Assembly: GCF_002812805.1 (NCBI RefSeq)
Contig: NZ_NMUM01000040.1
Span: 124,001-188,000 of the forward strand
Source: Microbacterium lacus
GTDB taxonomy: Bacteria > Actinomycetota > Actinomycetes > Actinomycetales > Microbacteriaceae
Length of the DNA: 64,000 nucleotides
Reading direction: 5' to 3'
Shown: positions 19,300 to 29,400 of the stretch, one piece after another
Layout: each line of letters opens with the position of its first letter
Position numbering within the stretch: the first letter of the stretch is position 1
Translations under genes and position numbers: made by a program
The notes under the pieces: generated by a model
What the model saw: the letters and a program-made list of their open reading frames with translations, nothing else
Database searches by the model: none
What the model was told of the DNA's origin: nothing

Positions 19300-19557
19300 T
19301 TCTTCTCCTTGATGGTGCTGCACGGTGACAGCGAGCGTGTTCTCCGCCCGACGCGATCCGGGGATCTTGTCGGGTTCACGTCGACCCTCCGACGCGCCAG
19401 ATGACTGTCACGTGTGGTGGGGGTATGCCGTGGGGGAGACCTGTTTGCAGGCCCGTCCCTGAGATGTGGCGTTCGCTGCCCGTATCGGACCGGTAGGCAC
19501 GGAGCGGAGAACCGCTTCGCGCCCGAGGCACGTCACATGGCGCGCGCGAACGCACAC
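19300..19557 (-). promoter_or_regulatory. Leader region of the str operon, about 258 nt
   Basis: No gene is seen. The stretch lies between the predicted transcription start and rpsL. It contains a small AGCGG-TTCT-CCGCT hairpin and a CACGT/ACGTG long-range pair, but no conserved leader motif that I can name. Confidence 0.45.
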
Positions 19558-19563
19558 CCACCC

Positions 19564-19593
19564 ATGATACGCCCGGCTTCGGCGTGCGGTCAA
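19564..19593 (-). promoter_or_regulatory. Promoter of the str operon
   Basis: On the minus strand TTGACC (19588-19593) and TATCAT (19564-19569) are 18 bases apart, the best-matching sigma-70-type promoter in this region. Its predicted start near 19557 leaves a leader of about 258 nt before rpsL. Confidence 0.75.
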
Positions 19594-19609
19594 ACGAGCG
19601 CAGCGGCTC

Positions 19610-20098
19610 TCACACGCCACCAGCGAACAAGAGGGCGACGAGGGCGGCAAGCAGCACCACGACGAGCGCGAGGATCGTGGCGATGAGTGCGGCGAATCGT
19701 CGGCGCGCTCGCGTACGGAGAGAGCGGCGGATGCCCGAGGCATCCGGAATCGGATCGTGCTTCGTCCGCTCGCCGACCTCGGCACGCTCGCCTGTCGCCT
19801 CGGGCTGTCCCTTGCGCGATCCTCGTACGGGGGCCGCGACCCGGCTCGGGTACGCCGCGACCGCACCGGCAACCGCGGGGGTGGGCTCGGAGGTTCCCGC
19901 GGAGGCGCCCCGACGATGCGAACCCCGGCGGACGATGACGGTGTCGTCCGCGTGATCCGTGTCGGCGAGCACGACGTGATCGGGCGGCGCCGGCACGCGG
20001 GGGCGGCGCACGGTCGTGTCACCCCCGGGTATGTCTTCGACGACCTCGCCACCGGCACCCGGCGCCCCCGGCGCGTTCGGCTCGGCGGTATCGGTCAC
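19610..20098 (-). CDS. Small tail-anchored membrane protein, last gene of the kinase/Ig operon
   Basis: A 162-residue protein of unknown function. Residues 1-130 are Pro/Ala/charged and probably disordered and cytoplasmic; then a basic stretch (RRSLRTRARRRF) leads into one C-terminal membrane helix (AALIATILALVVVLLAALVA). Topology suggests a tail anchor. Its GTG start overlaps the stop of the FHA gene (GTGA), so it belongs to that operon. Confidence 0.8.
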   Translation of the reverse strand: MTDTAEPNAPGAPGAGGEVVEDIPGGDTTVRRPRVPAPPDHVVLADTDHADDTVIVRRGSHRRGASAGTSEPTPAVAGAVAAYPSRVAAPVRGSRKGQPEATGERAEVGERTKHDPIPDASGIRRSLRTRARRRFAALIATILALVVVLLAALVALLFAGGV

Positions 20099-21525
20099 TC
20101 GCCCTCCCGGCGCAGTCCGAACTCGGCATCACCGAGCAGGAACCGCGGGGTCAGCTGCTCGGGGCAGCCCGCTACGGCGTCCTTCTCCGCGCCGTCCTCA
20201 CCGATCAGGATCACGCCGTTGGTGGAATCGAGATCCACGATCATCCATCCGTCGGGCGTCAGCTCCATGCGTGCGTGCGTCTTCGAGACCGTCCGCGTCT
20301 CATCCGGGATCGAGACGAGTTGCACATCGCCGTCCTCGGGCTCACGGTGCGGGCGCCGCCCGAGAATGACGACGTCCGCCGTCAGCGGCACCGGCGCGCC
20401 CAGTGTGGGCACGAGCGTCCAGACCGTCCGACGACGCGCGACGACGATCGTCTCGTCGAACGATTCGTCGAGCTCTTCGTTCCCGGGAATCTCCGGACGC
20501 TTGTGCTGGGCGGACACCGACGTGCGCGCCGAACGAGGTGCACCCGATGTCGGTGCCCCCTGGACGGCGGATACCTCGGCGGAAGATTCGTAGGTCAGCT
20601 CCGACGAGCCGAGGAACGGTTGGAAGGAAGGCGGGCGGACGGCGGCCGACGCGGCCGGAGCCCAGGGTTCGTTCGACGACCTCGCCGAGACGGGGGGCTC
20701 GGCTTGCGGCCTCGAGCCCTCGGTGTCGTCCATGTCTTCGGGAGAGAACGAGGGCCGCGGACCCGGCACTCCCTCCGCCGTGGATGTGCCGTGCAGGAAC
20801 CCCCGGACCGGGACATCGGCGGTCGACGTATCCGTGCGCCGCGCAAAGGCCGCCGGTGTCGTCTGCATCGTGGATCGGAAGGTGGGCACCGGGGGCAGGG
20901 GCGCCGATTCCCGTGCGGTTTCGACGGGCATCAGGGGCGCTCCACCGCGTCCGACCGGCACCGGGACGACGGAGGGATACCCGTCGATCGTGGGGGGCGC
21001 GGGGCGCGGGGGCAGATCGGGTCCGCCCGCCGGCCCGTGGGTTCCGAACACCGACGCGAGCGCGGCGCCGCCCGCCGGAGTGGCCGGAGGCGCGGGGGTC
21101 GGTGCCTCCGGGGCCCGCCAACCGTCGTCCGCCGCCGAGCGTCGTCGCGCGGGGGTCGCGGCGGCGTTTCCGGGCAGCCACCGCGCGGATCCCCAGCCGA
21201 CGATGCTCGACCACACGGGGAACAGGAGCGCGCCGAGCACCGTCATGCCCGTACCCAGCCCGAACGACCGGTTGATGCGCTGCAGGGCGATCACCGCCAC
21301 GACGAAGAACGCACACGTCCCCAGCACGGGCACCACGAGGAGCAGTACGAGCCAGCCGGAAAGGCCGCCGAGGCGCAGGAGGACGACGGTATTGAGAATC
21401 GGTACCCACGCCTGCCAGGGCGCCTGCCCCGCCTTGCGGAAGACGGCGGAGAGGCTCAGAGCCACCCAGATGTAAACGACAAGCGTGACGACCAGCGAGG
21501 TCGTGATGAGTTCAGTGGTGTTCAT
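20095..21525 (-). CDS. Membrane protein with C-terminal FHA domain
   Basis: A 476-residue protein. Residues 1-110 hold about three membrane helices (ELITTSLVVTLVVYIWVALS and onward), like the DUF5684 type. A long Pro/Ser/Thr-rich linker follows. The last 110 residues are an FHA phosphothreonine-binding domain, seen as VILGRRPH, then SKTHARME and DLDSTNGV. In the linker an acidic run with Thr (DESFDETIVVARRR) looks like a kinase-recognition site, similar in kind to GarA/FhaA systems; this is inference. The start at 21525 is in an ATGA overlap with the upstream gene; a longer open frame has no support. It would be the natural phospho-dependent partner of the kinase at the head of the operon. 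Confidence 0.88.
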   Translation of the reverse strand: MNTTELITTSLVVTLVVYIWVALSLSAVFRKAGQAPWQAWVPILNTVVLLRLGGLSGWLVLLLVVPVLGTCAFFVVAVIALQRINRSFGLGTGMTVLGALLFPVWSSIVGWGSARWLPGNAAATPARRRSAADDGWRAPEAPTPAPPATPAGGAALASVFGTHGPAGGPDLPPRPAPPTIDGYPSVVPVPVGRGGAPLMPVETARESAPLPPVPTFRSTMQTTPAAFARRTDTSTADVPVRGFLHGTSTAEGVPGPRPSFSPEDMDDTEGSRPQAEPPVSARSSNEPWAPAASAAVRPPSFQPFLGSSELTYESSAEVSAVQGAPTSGAPRSARTSVSAQHKRPEIPGNEELDESFDETIVVARRRTVWTLVPTLGAPVPLTADVVILGRRPHREPEDGDVQLVSIPDETRTVSKTHARMELTPDGWMIVDLDSTNGVILIGEDGAEKDAVAGCPEQLTPRFLLGDAEFGLRREGE

Positions 21526-24062
21526 GATGGGCGCGAGTCGCCGTCGCGGCGTCGCGTTCTCCTCTCCTGACGACGTGGAGCGCCCGAGGGGGCACTCTTC
21601 GGCGAGATCTCCCGGGTGAACGATCTCAACGATACGGCTGCGATGACGGAACGCCATACGCTCTCTCGTGCCGAGAAGAGACGGCGCTCTTCTTCGACGA
21701 TGCGCCAGAACTCATCCGACTCCGCCGGGGTGACGGCATCCACCGCGAAAACGGCACGATCCGCCCGATCCGCGAGCAGAAGGGCGCGGGGTGTGGCGTA
21801 CTCCGCCGCCGTCTCCTCCCGCGTCTGCGTGGAGGGCGCGGGACGCCCGTGGTCCACGGCCGCATCGACGTATTCCTCCCAGCCCGCGACCACGCGGGCC
21901 GTCGGGTCGTCGCGGTGCCGACGGCTTCGGCGGCGGAGGGCCTTCGCCGCCAGGACGACGGCGAGCGGACCGAGAAGAAGTGTCGCGAGCACGATGACGA
22001 TGCCGGAGACCCGCAGCGCCGCCCACAGTCCGGTGAGATCCGCGGGGGTCTGATCGTCGCGGACATCGCTCGCGGGTGCGTCCTGCTGCACGGGATCCGG
22101 AGGGACGACCTCCTCGGCGTTCTCGGGACGCACCTCGGTCTCGTTCTGGGGGTCTCGCTGGAGCGTCAGATCGGTCTGGGGGGCGATCGTGCTCTGCGGC
22201 GTCACGTCGATCGCGACCCAGTCGCCCGCAGCCGATTGCACCTCGGTCCAGGCGACGATGTCTCCCCCGCGACACGCACCGGCGTCGCAGGTGCGGAGCC
22301 CCTCGCCCGACGCCAACCGCGCCCCGACCACGACGCGCGCGGGGAATCCGAGTTCTCGCGCGATCAGCGCAACCGCCACCGAGAACTGCTCGTCGTCGCC
22401 CACGGCCGCGACGAGCGGCAGGTCGGCGTCGCCCACCTCCGCCTCGCGGTCCAGCAGGGCGCGGAACAGGGCGTCGATCCGAGCGAGCGAGTGCCCCGAG
22501 GCGCTCGACTCGAACGCATACCCGGGGATCTCGGTCAACCACGTCGGTGGCGACTCGGGATCGACGGATACGGCGTGCGACAGGTAGCCCCGCTCGCGGA
22601 GCAGCTCGACGAGACCCGCGAGGGCGGCGCCGCCGCTTCCCTCGACGTGCTCGGCGACCCAGCGCTGCAGGGACTCGGGTGATTCGACAGCGCCCGCCGG
22701 TGCCCCGGGAGCGTCGATCAGACTCAGGTCGACGGCTGGCGGTGCGACGGCGCTGACCGCGTAGACGTCACCCGCTCGCACGCCGCCCTCGGAGACCTGA
22801 ACCCCTCCCCACGCTTCGCTGCTGTAGTAGAACGAATCGGCGAGCGCAGTCGAGCGCGTTCCCCCGAAGTCGATCGATTGCACCCGTCCGAGCGTCGGCA
22901 ACCAGATACCCGTGAGCTGTCCAATGCGGATGTCCGCGGTCAGCGGTGTGCCCTCACCGGTGTCCAGCCGGGCCGGCACCCGCACATAGCGGTCGGCGTC
23001 GACTTCGCCGCGGGGGTCGACCGCGCGATACGTTTCGCCGTCGTAGTACGACAGCGTCGCCAGTCGCACCCTCGTCGCGCCGCTTCCGCCATCGCCCGGG
23101 GACACACCCACGCCGGTGTCCACCCGGAAAAGGACCGCGTCGGAGCGGGGCTCGGTGAAGTTCGTGCGGTACTCGGTGAGTGGGCTGATGGCGCTCGAGA
23201 GGGCGGTCTCGGGACCGACGCCCGAACGCAGGACCGTGCGCTCGGCGCCCTGAGCGACGGCCGGCACGATGGCGGCCGCGGCGGCAACGGATACCGCGAT
23301 CATTCCGGCGCCGAGAGCCATCCGGCGAGCGTCGGATGCTCCGCGCGAGCGCGACAGACGCACCCCGCTCGCGGAGGCGGCGCGGCGAAGCGCACGCGAG
23401 CGCTCCGCGTACGTCTGCCAGGAAAGCCAGACGAGGCTCGCGACCAGACTGAGCGCGCCGATCATGGTTTCGACGGGGGCTGCCAGTGTCAGGGGCCCGA
23501 TCTCGAGCGGCGCGCTCACGCTCGTCCGGCCGAAGAGAAGTCCGAAGGCCACCATCCCCAAGCCCACGAGCACGGCGAGCGCCGAGGTCGGTGGACGCCG
23601 CCATGCCAGGAGCAGGGCCGCAGTGATTCCGAAGAGGAAGACGATCAGGGCGGGAACGAGCAGGTTCCGGTACGCGCCGGCGGGAAGTTCGACCGTGAGG
23701 AGGTCTTTCCACGCCGTGATGCTCCCGAACAGCACCTCGCCGAGCCCGGTAACGGCCTCGGGCAGGGAGGTCATCCGCGACGGCACGGCAACCGGCACGC
23801 CGAGCACCATCAGACTGCCGAAAGCCACGAGCCCGGTGAACCACCCGGGCCACCGGAGCGCGCGCGCCGTGGTCGCGATCGCCGTGCCGACCACGGCGGC
23901 GGCGAGCACGAGGATGAGGAACGCGAGCGAGCGGTAGATCGGCCACGCGGCGACGGCGGCCAGCACCGTGATGGTCGCGACGTAGAGGCTGCCCGCAACG
24001 ATTCGAGCACCGGATCGCGTTCTGCTCCGCTGCCGCAGCGGGCTGCCCACGCGCGCCGTCAC
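21522..24062 (-). CDS. TgpA-like membrane transglutaminase-fold protein, catalytic residues missing
   Basis: An 846-residue protein of the DUF3488/transglutaminase-like type. Residues 20-220 hold about six membrane helices; then a large extracytoplasmic part, another helix near residue 690 and a cytoplasmic tail. The transglutaminase core is recognisable, but the usual GYCEQF-type motif reads GDDEQF (555-560), so the nucleophile Cys is Asp557, and the HAWVEV-type motif reads VAWTEV (603-608), so the His is Val603. The third residue is present (AIDVTP, Asp619). Catalysis is therefore unlikely and a binding role is more probable. Its GTG start overlaps the DUF58 stop and its stop overlaps the FHA gene. 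Confidence 0.9.
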   Translation of the reverse strand: MTARVGSPLRQRSRTRSGARIVAGSLYVATITVLAAVAAWPIYRSLAFLILVLAAAVVGTAIATTARALRWPGWFTGLVAFGSLMVLGVPVAVPSRMTSLPEAVTGLGEVLFGSITAWKDLLTVELPAGAYRNLLVPALIVFLFGITAALLLAWRRPPTSALAVLVGLGMVAFGLLFGRTSVSAPLEIGPLTLAAPVETMIGALSLVASLVWLSWQTYAERSRALRRAASASGVRLSRSRGASDARRMALGAGMIAVSVAAAAAIVPAVAQGAERTVLRSGVGPETALSSAISPLTEYRTNFTEPRSDAVLFRVDTGVGVSPGDGGSGATRVRLATLSYYDGETYRAVDPRGEVDADRYVRVPARLDTGEGTPLTADIRIGQLTGIWLPTLGRVQSIDFGGTRSTALADSFYYSSEAWGGVQVSEGGVRAGDVYAVSAVAPPAVDLSLIDAPGAPAGAVESPESLQRWVAEHVEGSGGAALAGLVELLRERGYLSHAVSVDPESPPTWLTEIPGYAFESSASGHSLARIDALFRALLDREAEVGDADLPLVAAVGDDEQFSVAVALIARELGFPARVVVGARLASGEGLRTCDAGACRGGDIVAWTEVQSAAGDWVAIDVTPQSTIAPQTDLTLQRDPQNETEVRPENAEEVVPPDPVQQDAPASDVRDDQTPADLTGLWAALRVSGIVIVLATLLLGPLAVVLAAKALRRRSRRHRDDPTARVVAGWEEYVDAAVDHGRPAPSTQTREETAAEYATPRALLLADRADRAVFAVDAVTPAESDEFWRIVEEERRLFSARESVWRSVIAAVSLRSFTREISPKSAPSGAPRRQERRTRRRDGDSRPS

Positions 24063-25420
24063 GCGCCCGCTCCGCGCAGCATGAGGCTCGCGAGATCGTC
24101 GAGCACTCCGATGGTGAGGACGGTGAAACCGCCGATGCCCTGCATCCTCGGGTGCGCGCGTTCGTCACACACCACGGCGATCACGGCGGTGTCGGCGGGG
24201 AAGGCCAGAGCCGCGCGACGCAGGGTCGGCGTCGTGACGCGCGACCCGCAGACGATGAGGGCTATCGACAAGTCGTTCTTGGTCTCCGCCGTCAACCGGC
24301 AGATACCCTCCAGCGGCATCGTGTTCTCGAAGGCTTCGACGGTGCAGAATCCGTCGAGCAGGGCGCGCGGCGATGCCGCCGAGATGTCACGGATGGCCCG
24401 CAACCGTCCCCGCACGACGCGCGGAATCTCCGCCCCCGTCACGACGTCGAGGTCGCGTCCGTCGCGCACCGCCTGCACGCCCAGCGACGCGGCGGCACTG
24501 ACGGCCAGCTCGAACTCGTCGGCGTCGGCGAACTCCTTCTCGGAAAGGCCGAGCATGACCGCCATCCGGGAGCGTCGCGACTCTTCGAACTGCCGCACCA
24601 TGAGTTGCCCGGTCTTGGCCGTGGACTTCCAGTGGATCTGCCGGCGCGCATCCCCGGGCGCGTACTCGCGGATGGCGTGGAACGACATGTCCGCGTCCAC
24701 GAGGCGGCGCGTCGGCTGGCCCTCGAGATCGCGCACGAGACCCGCGCTCGTGGACGGCACAGCGACGGTTCGGGGGTGCACGTACACGCGACGGATGTCG
24801 TCCCAGGCGCGCTCGCGTCGGAGGAGCCCCACGGGATCCGTACGGACGGCGGTGGGCGGACCGACCGTGATGATCCCCCGACGCAGGGCCGGAATCGTCA
24901 ACGGCTGCGCGACGAAGTGCCCGGCGCGCATGAGGGGCACTCCCAATTCGACCAGCCCGTCCCCGACGGGCAGGTCGAGACGACCCGGCAGCGCCGTCGA
25001 GCGACCGCGATTTCGTATGACGATCTCGCCCGTCAGCTCACCGCCCACGACAACCCGCTCGTGGGCGAGGCGCACCACGACGTCGTAGGCGCGCGCGCCA
25101 AACAGGAAGGGCACGCAGAGCACGAGCATGACGAGGGATGCGAAGCCGGCGACCAGCCACTCGACCCATCCGAAGGCGGCACCGAGACCGAGGCCGAGGG
25201 TCGCCGCCGCCAGCACGAGCCAGCCCGCGGGCATGACCGCGCCGCCCGCGCGGTCCGCGACAGCACGGACACCCGCCGCTACCGCGCGGGCCGCCGTCAC
25301 GACCCACACGCCGGCTCGGGCGCCGCGCTCACCCCGCGCGGTCGTCGTGACGCGCGTGCGCGCCGATGGCCCGGACGACGCCGACGTCCGGGTTGCAGGT
25401 GCCTCGTTGCTTACGGTCAT
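24059..25420 (-). CDS. DUF58 family protein
   Basis: A 453-residue protein with two membrane helices near residues 65-110 and the DUF58 signature REYAPGDARRQIHWKSTAKT at about residue 280. DUF58 proteins resemble von Willebrand A domains and are almost always encoded next to MoxR ATPases, with which they are thought to form a chaperone-like assembly. Here it lies directly after moxR with an ATGA overlap and before the transglutaminase-like gene with a GTGA overlap. Confidence 0.92.
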   Translation of the reverse strand: MTVSNEAPATRTSASSGPSARTRVTTTARGERGARAGVWVVTAARAVAAGVRAVADRAGGAVMPAGWLVLAAATLGLGLGAAFGWVEWLVAGFASLVMLVLCVPFLFGARAYDVVVRLAHERVVVGGELTGEIVIRNRGRSTALPGRLDLPVGDGLVELGVPLMRAGHFVAQPLTIPALRRGIITVGPPTAVRTDPVGLLRRERAWDDIRRVYVHPRTVAVPSTSAGLVRDLEGQPTRRLVDADMSFHAIREYAPGDARRQIHWKSTAKTGQLMVRQFEESRRSRMAVMLGLSEKEFADADEFELAVSAAASLGVQAVRDGRDLDVVTGAEIPRVVRGRLRAIRDISAASPRALLDGFCTVEAFENTMPLEGICRLTAETKNDLSIALIVCGSRVTTPTLRRAALAFPADTAVIAVVCDERAHPRMQGIGGFTVLTIGVLDDLASLMLRGAGA

Positions 25421-26382
25421 CCGGGCTCACGCTGGGTCGGTGGGGCGACGTCGAGCAGAACCTGCCCGATCACGGACTCGGGGCTGACCCCGTCGAACTC
25501 GGCCTCGGGATGCAGGATCAGGCGGTGCGAGAGCACCGCGACCGCGAGCGACTTGACGTCGTCGGGCGTGACGTAGGTGCGTCCGCGAGACGCCGCCCGT
25601 GTCTTGCTGACATGCGTCAGCCCGAGTGCTCCGCGGATGCTGACGCCCAGGCGAACCTGGTCGGCCGAGCGGGTCGCATCGACGAGGCGCGCGATGTAGT
25701 CGAGCACCAACGCATCGATGTACACCTCTTTTGCGATGTCGGCCATCCCGATGAGTGCCTGCGGCGCGACGATCGCCGTCAGCTCGGAGGTCGGGACGGC
25801 GGCGCCGCTCAGGATGCGGACGGTCGAGGCGTGGTCGGGGTATCCGAGCGACGTCTTCAGCAGGAACCGGTCGAGCTGCGCCTCGGGGAGGCGGTACGTG
25901 CCGGCCTGCTCGACCGGGTTCTGCGTCGCGATCACGAGGAAGGGATCGCCGACCGGACGGCTGATGCCATCGATCGTGACGCTGCCCTCTTCCATCACCT
26001 CGAGCAGGGCGGACTGGGTCTTGGGGCTCGCGCGGTTGATCTCGTCCGCCAGCACGATGTTGGCGAACACGGGGCCGGCGTGGAACTCGAAGGCGCCCGT
26101 CTTCTGGTCGTAGACCGTGATGCCCGTGATATCGCCCGGGAGAAGATCCGGGGTGAACTGGATGCGGGTGTTGGTGCCCTGCACCGATTGCCCGAGGGCC
26201 CGCGCGAGCGACGTCTTGCCCGTGCCCGGGACGTCCTCCAGCAGAACGTGTCCATCGCTGATCATGGCGGTGAGCACGAGCTCGATGACGTGGCGCTTGC
26301 CGAGCACCGCGCGCTCGACGTTGTCGGCGAGCTGCGAGAAGGTCTGCGCGAACCATGTCGCCTGGTCCTGGGTCACGCTCAT
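25417..26382 (-). CDS. MoxR-type AAA+ ATPase
   Basis: A 321-residue AAA_3 ATPase. Walker A is EDVPGTGKTSLARAL and Walker B is IVLADEINRASPKTQSALLE; sensor 1 lies in FLVIATQNPVEQAGTYRLPE. The start chosen is ATG 26382 (MSVTQDQATWFAQTFSQL); a long frame further upstream overlaps the giant Ig gene and is a shadow. The family acts as a chaperone or metal-insertion-like remodeler with a vWA partner, here presumably the DUF58 protein, perhaps to assemble or regulate the surface protein encoded just before it. Confidence 0.93.
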   Translation of the reverse strand: MSVTQDQATWFAQTFSQLADNVERAVLGKRHVIELVLTAMISDGHVLLEDVPGTGKTSLARALGQSVQGTNTRIQFTPDLLPGDITGITVYDQKTGAFEFHAGPVFANIVLADEINRASPKTQSALLEVMEEGSVTIDGISRPVGDPFLVIATQNPVEQAGTYRLPEAQLDRFLLKTSLGYPDHASTVRILSGAAVPTSELTAIVAPQALIGMADIAKEVYIDALVLDYIARLVDATRSADQVRLGVSIRGALGLTHVSKTRAASRGRTYVTPDDVKSLAVAVLSHRLILHPEAEFDGVSPESVIGQVLLDVAPPTQREPG

Positions 26383-26419
26383 GAGAACGACTCTTTCTTC
26401 GGGGTTCGGATGTCGAGGA

Positions 26420-29400
26420 TCATGGCGCGGGCTCCACGGGAGGCTGCTCAACCGGCGGCTCGGGCACGGGGTTGTTCGTGGTGCAGGCGCCGCCGAAGGC
26501 CGCGGAAGCGGCAGCGAGACCCCAACCCTGCGAATCCCACGACGCCGTGACCCCGATGTCGCGGACGGACACCGCACCGAAAGGAACGATCCCGACAGCA
26601 GGATCGAACACCAGGGCGTTGCCGGCCGCGTCCTCGAAGACGGCCGAGCTGCTATCGAATTCGATATCAGCGCGCCCCTCGGTCGACGAGCCGGCGAGCT
26701 GCAACGGCTCGCCCCCGGCGCACGATGCGACCTGCCACGAAGCCTGCACCTGGAACGGCGCGCTGCCCGAGGCGGGCGTGACGGGGGCCCACTCGCTCGA
26801 TGTACCCCACTGCGTATGCGTGTACCGCACGCGGATCCCGGGGTCGACATCGAAGACCGGGTTCGGCGGGGCGCCCTCGAACTGCGGCACGTTGAGGGTC
26901 GGCGCGTCCTCGCTCGACGTCGGCAGATCCCGGATGACCCACCGGGCGCCGTTCGTCTCGACATCCGGTGTCGGCGACACGACGAAGGTATAGCCCTCCG
27001 GCGGCGCGGTGCTCTGCACGGCGCGCACCGACTGTTGCACGGACGCCGATCCGAAGGTTTCGCCCGCGAAGCGCGATACGGCGCAGGCGGTGAAGGCGTA
27101 CTCGAGCCCGTCCGGCACGGTGAACACGGCCGAACCGTCGGCGCTGGTCGGCGAGCACGTCTCGTCGGCGCGCGAAACGCCCAGCCGCAGGGTGGACCCG
27201 TCGCCACCGGATGCCGCAGTGGCCTGTGCGTTGATCGTCGAGGTTCCATTGCCGTTGGCTGTCGACGACAGCGACAGCGAGATGCCGGTCGGCGCCCCGA
27301 TGCCGTTCGCTTGGATCGCAACGGACGCTCCCGACGCGGTGCCGGTGAGGCCGGGCGGTAGCGGGAAGCGGGACTGCGGGGTGACGACGACGGTCGTGGA
27401 GGTGTTCGCGCCCACGCGGAAGGACGGAACCGTGAGCGTGTCACGACCGCTCGGCAGGTCGACCACCACCGTCTCCCCGGCCGCGCTGGTGATCTGCACG
27501 GAACCGGTCTTGGCCTGGTCGATCCCCTCGATCGCGAGGCTGATCAGACCGCCCTCTCCCCCGGTGACGACGGGGGCCCACGTGACCGAGCGCGGGGCGG
27601 CGGGGGTGTCGTACGCCCACGCCACGGTGCTGACACTCGTTCGCGACTCGCCGATCGCGTTGACGGAGACGACCTCGTACGTTCGTTCGGCGCCGTTCGG
27701 CGCGGAGATGCTCGGGCAGATCCCCTCGACCGAGCAGGTCGCGACGACCGTTCCAGACGCCGAGCCGGTTCCCGCGCCGGATGCCGAAGACCGGACGACG
27801 AACTCGCTCAACGCGGGATACGCCTGGTTCGCGGCGCCGGGATCGATCCGCAGCGTCACCGCACCGTCGGCGTAGGCGACCTGGCGGACGCTCGTCGGGG
27901 CTTGCGGATACCCCTGCAGATCGAGCAACAGAGCACCATCGCGCCCACCGCCGGTTGTGCGTCCCTGCGCATCGCGCAGAGTGAAGGACGCTGTGCACGT
28001 GGCACCCGGGGCATCCTCGGTCCACTCGGCGAGGACGCTTCCGGCCGACGCGACCGAGAACGTCACGCCGACACACGCACCCGTCGCCGCGACGCCGATG
28101 ACCTCGAGCGGCGTGCCCGGCAGCGGGTTGACCTCGCCGGCCGCCCCGACGACGGGAATCACACATGACGATCCGCCCGCTTGGGAGCACTGCTGGGCGA
28201 GCGTTCCTCCGACGGGCAGCGACGATGGCACCGCGCCGACCCGCAGCAGCAAGCGCACGGGTTCGACTCCCGTGTGGCTCGTGATCGAGACGGTGATGGC
28301 CTCTTGCGTGCCGGGCACGGCACGGTCGGTGCCCGTTATCGTCAGCCGTCCGTCTTCCGCGTCGATCACGAACGACGACCCGGTGTACTCGATCGCGTAG
28401 GCGATCCGATCCCATTCGTCACGGCCCTGCCAGCTCGTGAGCGTCCGCAGATCGAAGTCGGCGCTGGCTCCGGGCGCAATCGTCAATGCCCCGCTGCGGA
28501 GCTGAGGCTGCGGAGCCACGGCGAGCACGCGGATCGGGACGGCGACGACGCTCCACTCCTGCGTACCCGCCAGACGCACCGGCACGTAACACGCATCCGC
28601 CCACGGCGCAGCCAACCCCGCCTCGTAGCGGACGGTCGTACCCGAGACGAGTTCGCACGATCCCTGCGGCCGCGCACCCGAGGCCGAAACGTCGGGCGAA
28701 ACCTGCAGCCTCGTACCGTCCGGAACGGGAACGAGTCCGGCCATATCGATGTTCTTCGAGCGCCCCTCGGTCACTTCCTGCGCGCTCGCGCCGCCGCGCA
28801 GGGCGAGCTTGACGTCGCGCTCGCCGGGAATACGGAGGAAGCCGTACGTGGTGACGGGGCCGGATGCACCCTCACCGGTGAGCTCGAACGCGATGATCCG
28901 ACCCGTCAGCGGAAGGGGCCCCGAGATCGTCGTGCCGTCGACCTCAAGGTCGGCGGGCGCACCCCACAGCGACAGCGTGAGCCCCGAGATCTCGCCACCC
29001 GTCCAGCGAACTTTGCCCGAGACCACGTCGACGCCCTGCACGAAACCGTCCCGGGTCTCGGCGGTCAGCACGGTATCGGCGACAACGGGATAGTCGGGCA
29101 CCGCCTCACGCACGACCCGGACCACCACCAGTCCGCGCGCGGTGTTCCCCGAGTCGCTCTCGACGTCGTACAGGAACGACATCGTGCCCGGCTCCGAGCT
29201 CGCCGTCACGGCGATCGTGGCTTCATCGACGGTCCGGACGAGACTCTCGAGCCGCTCGTACTCGTCGCTCGCCGACCCATCCTCGAGCGTCGGGGGCAGA
29301 TCGGGCTGGACGCCCGTCACGCGCAGCGTGCCGCCGGTCGGGTCGATGTCGTTCGCGAGGGGACTGACATCGATGACGTTCTCTGTTCCCACCTGCACCT

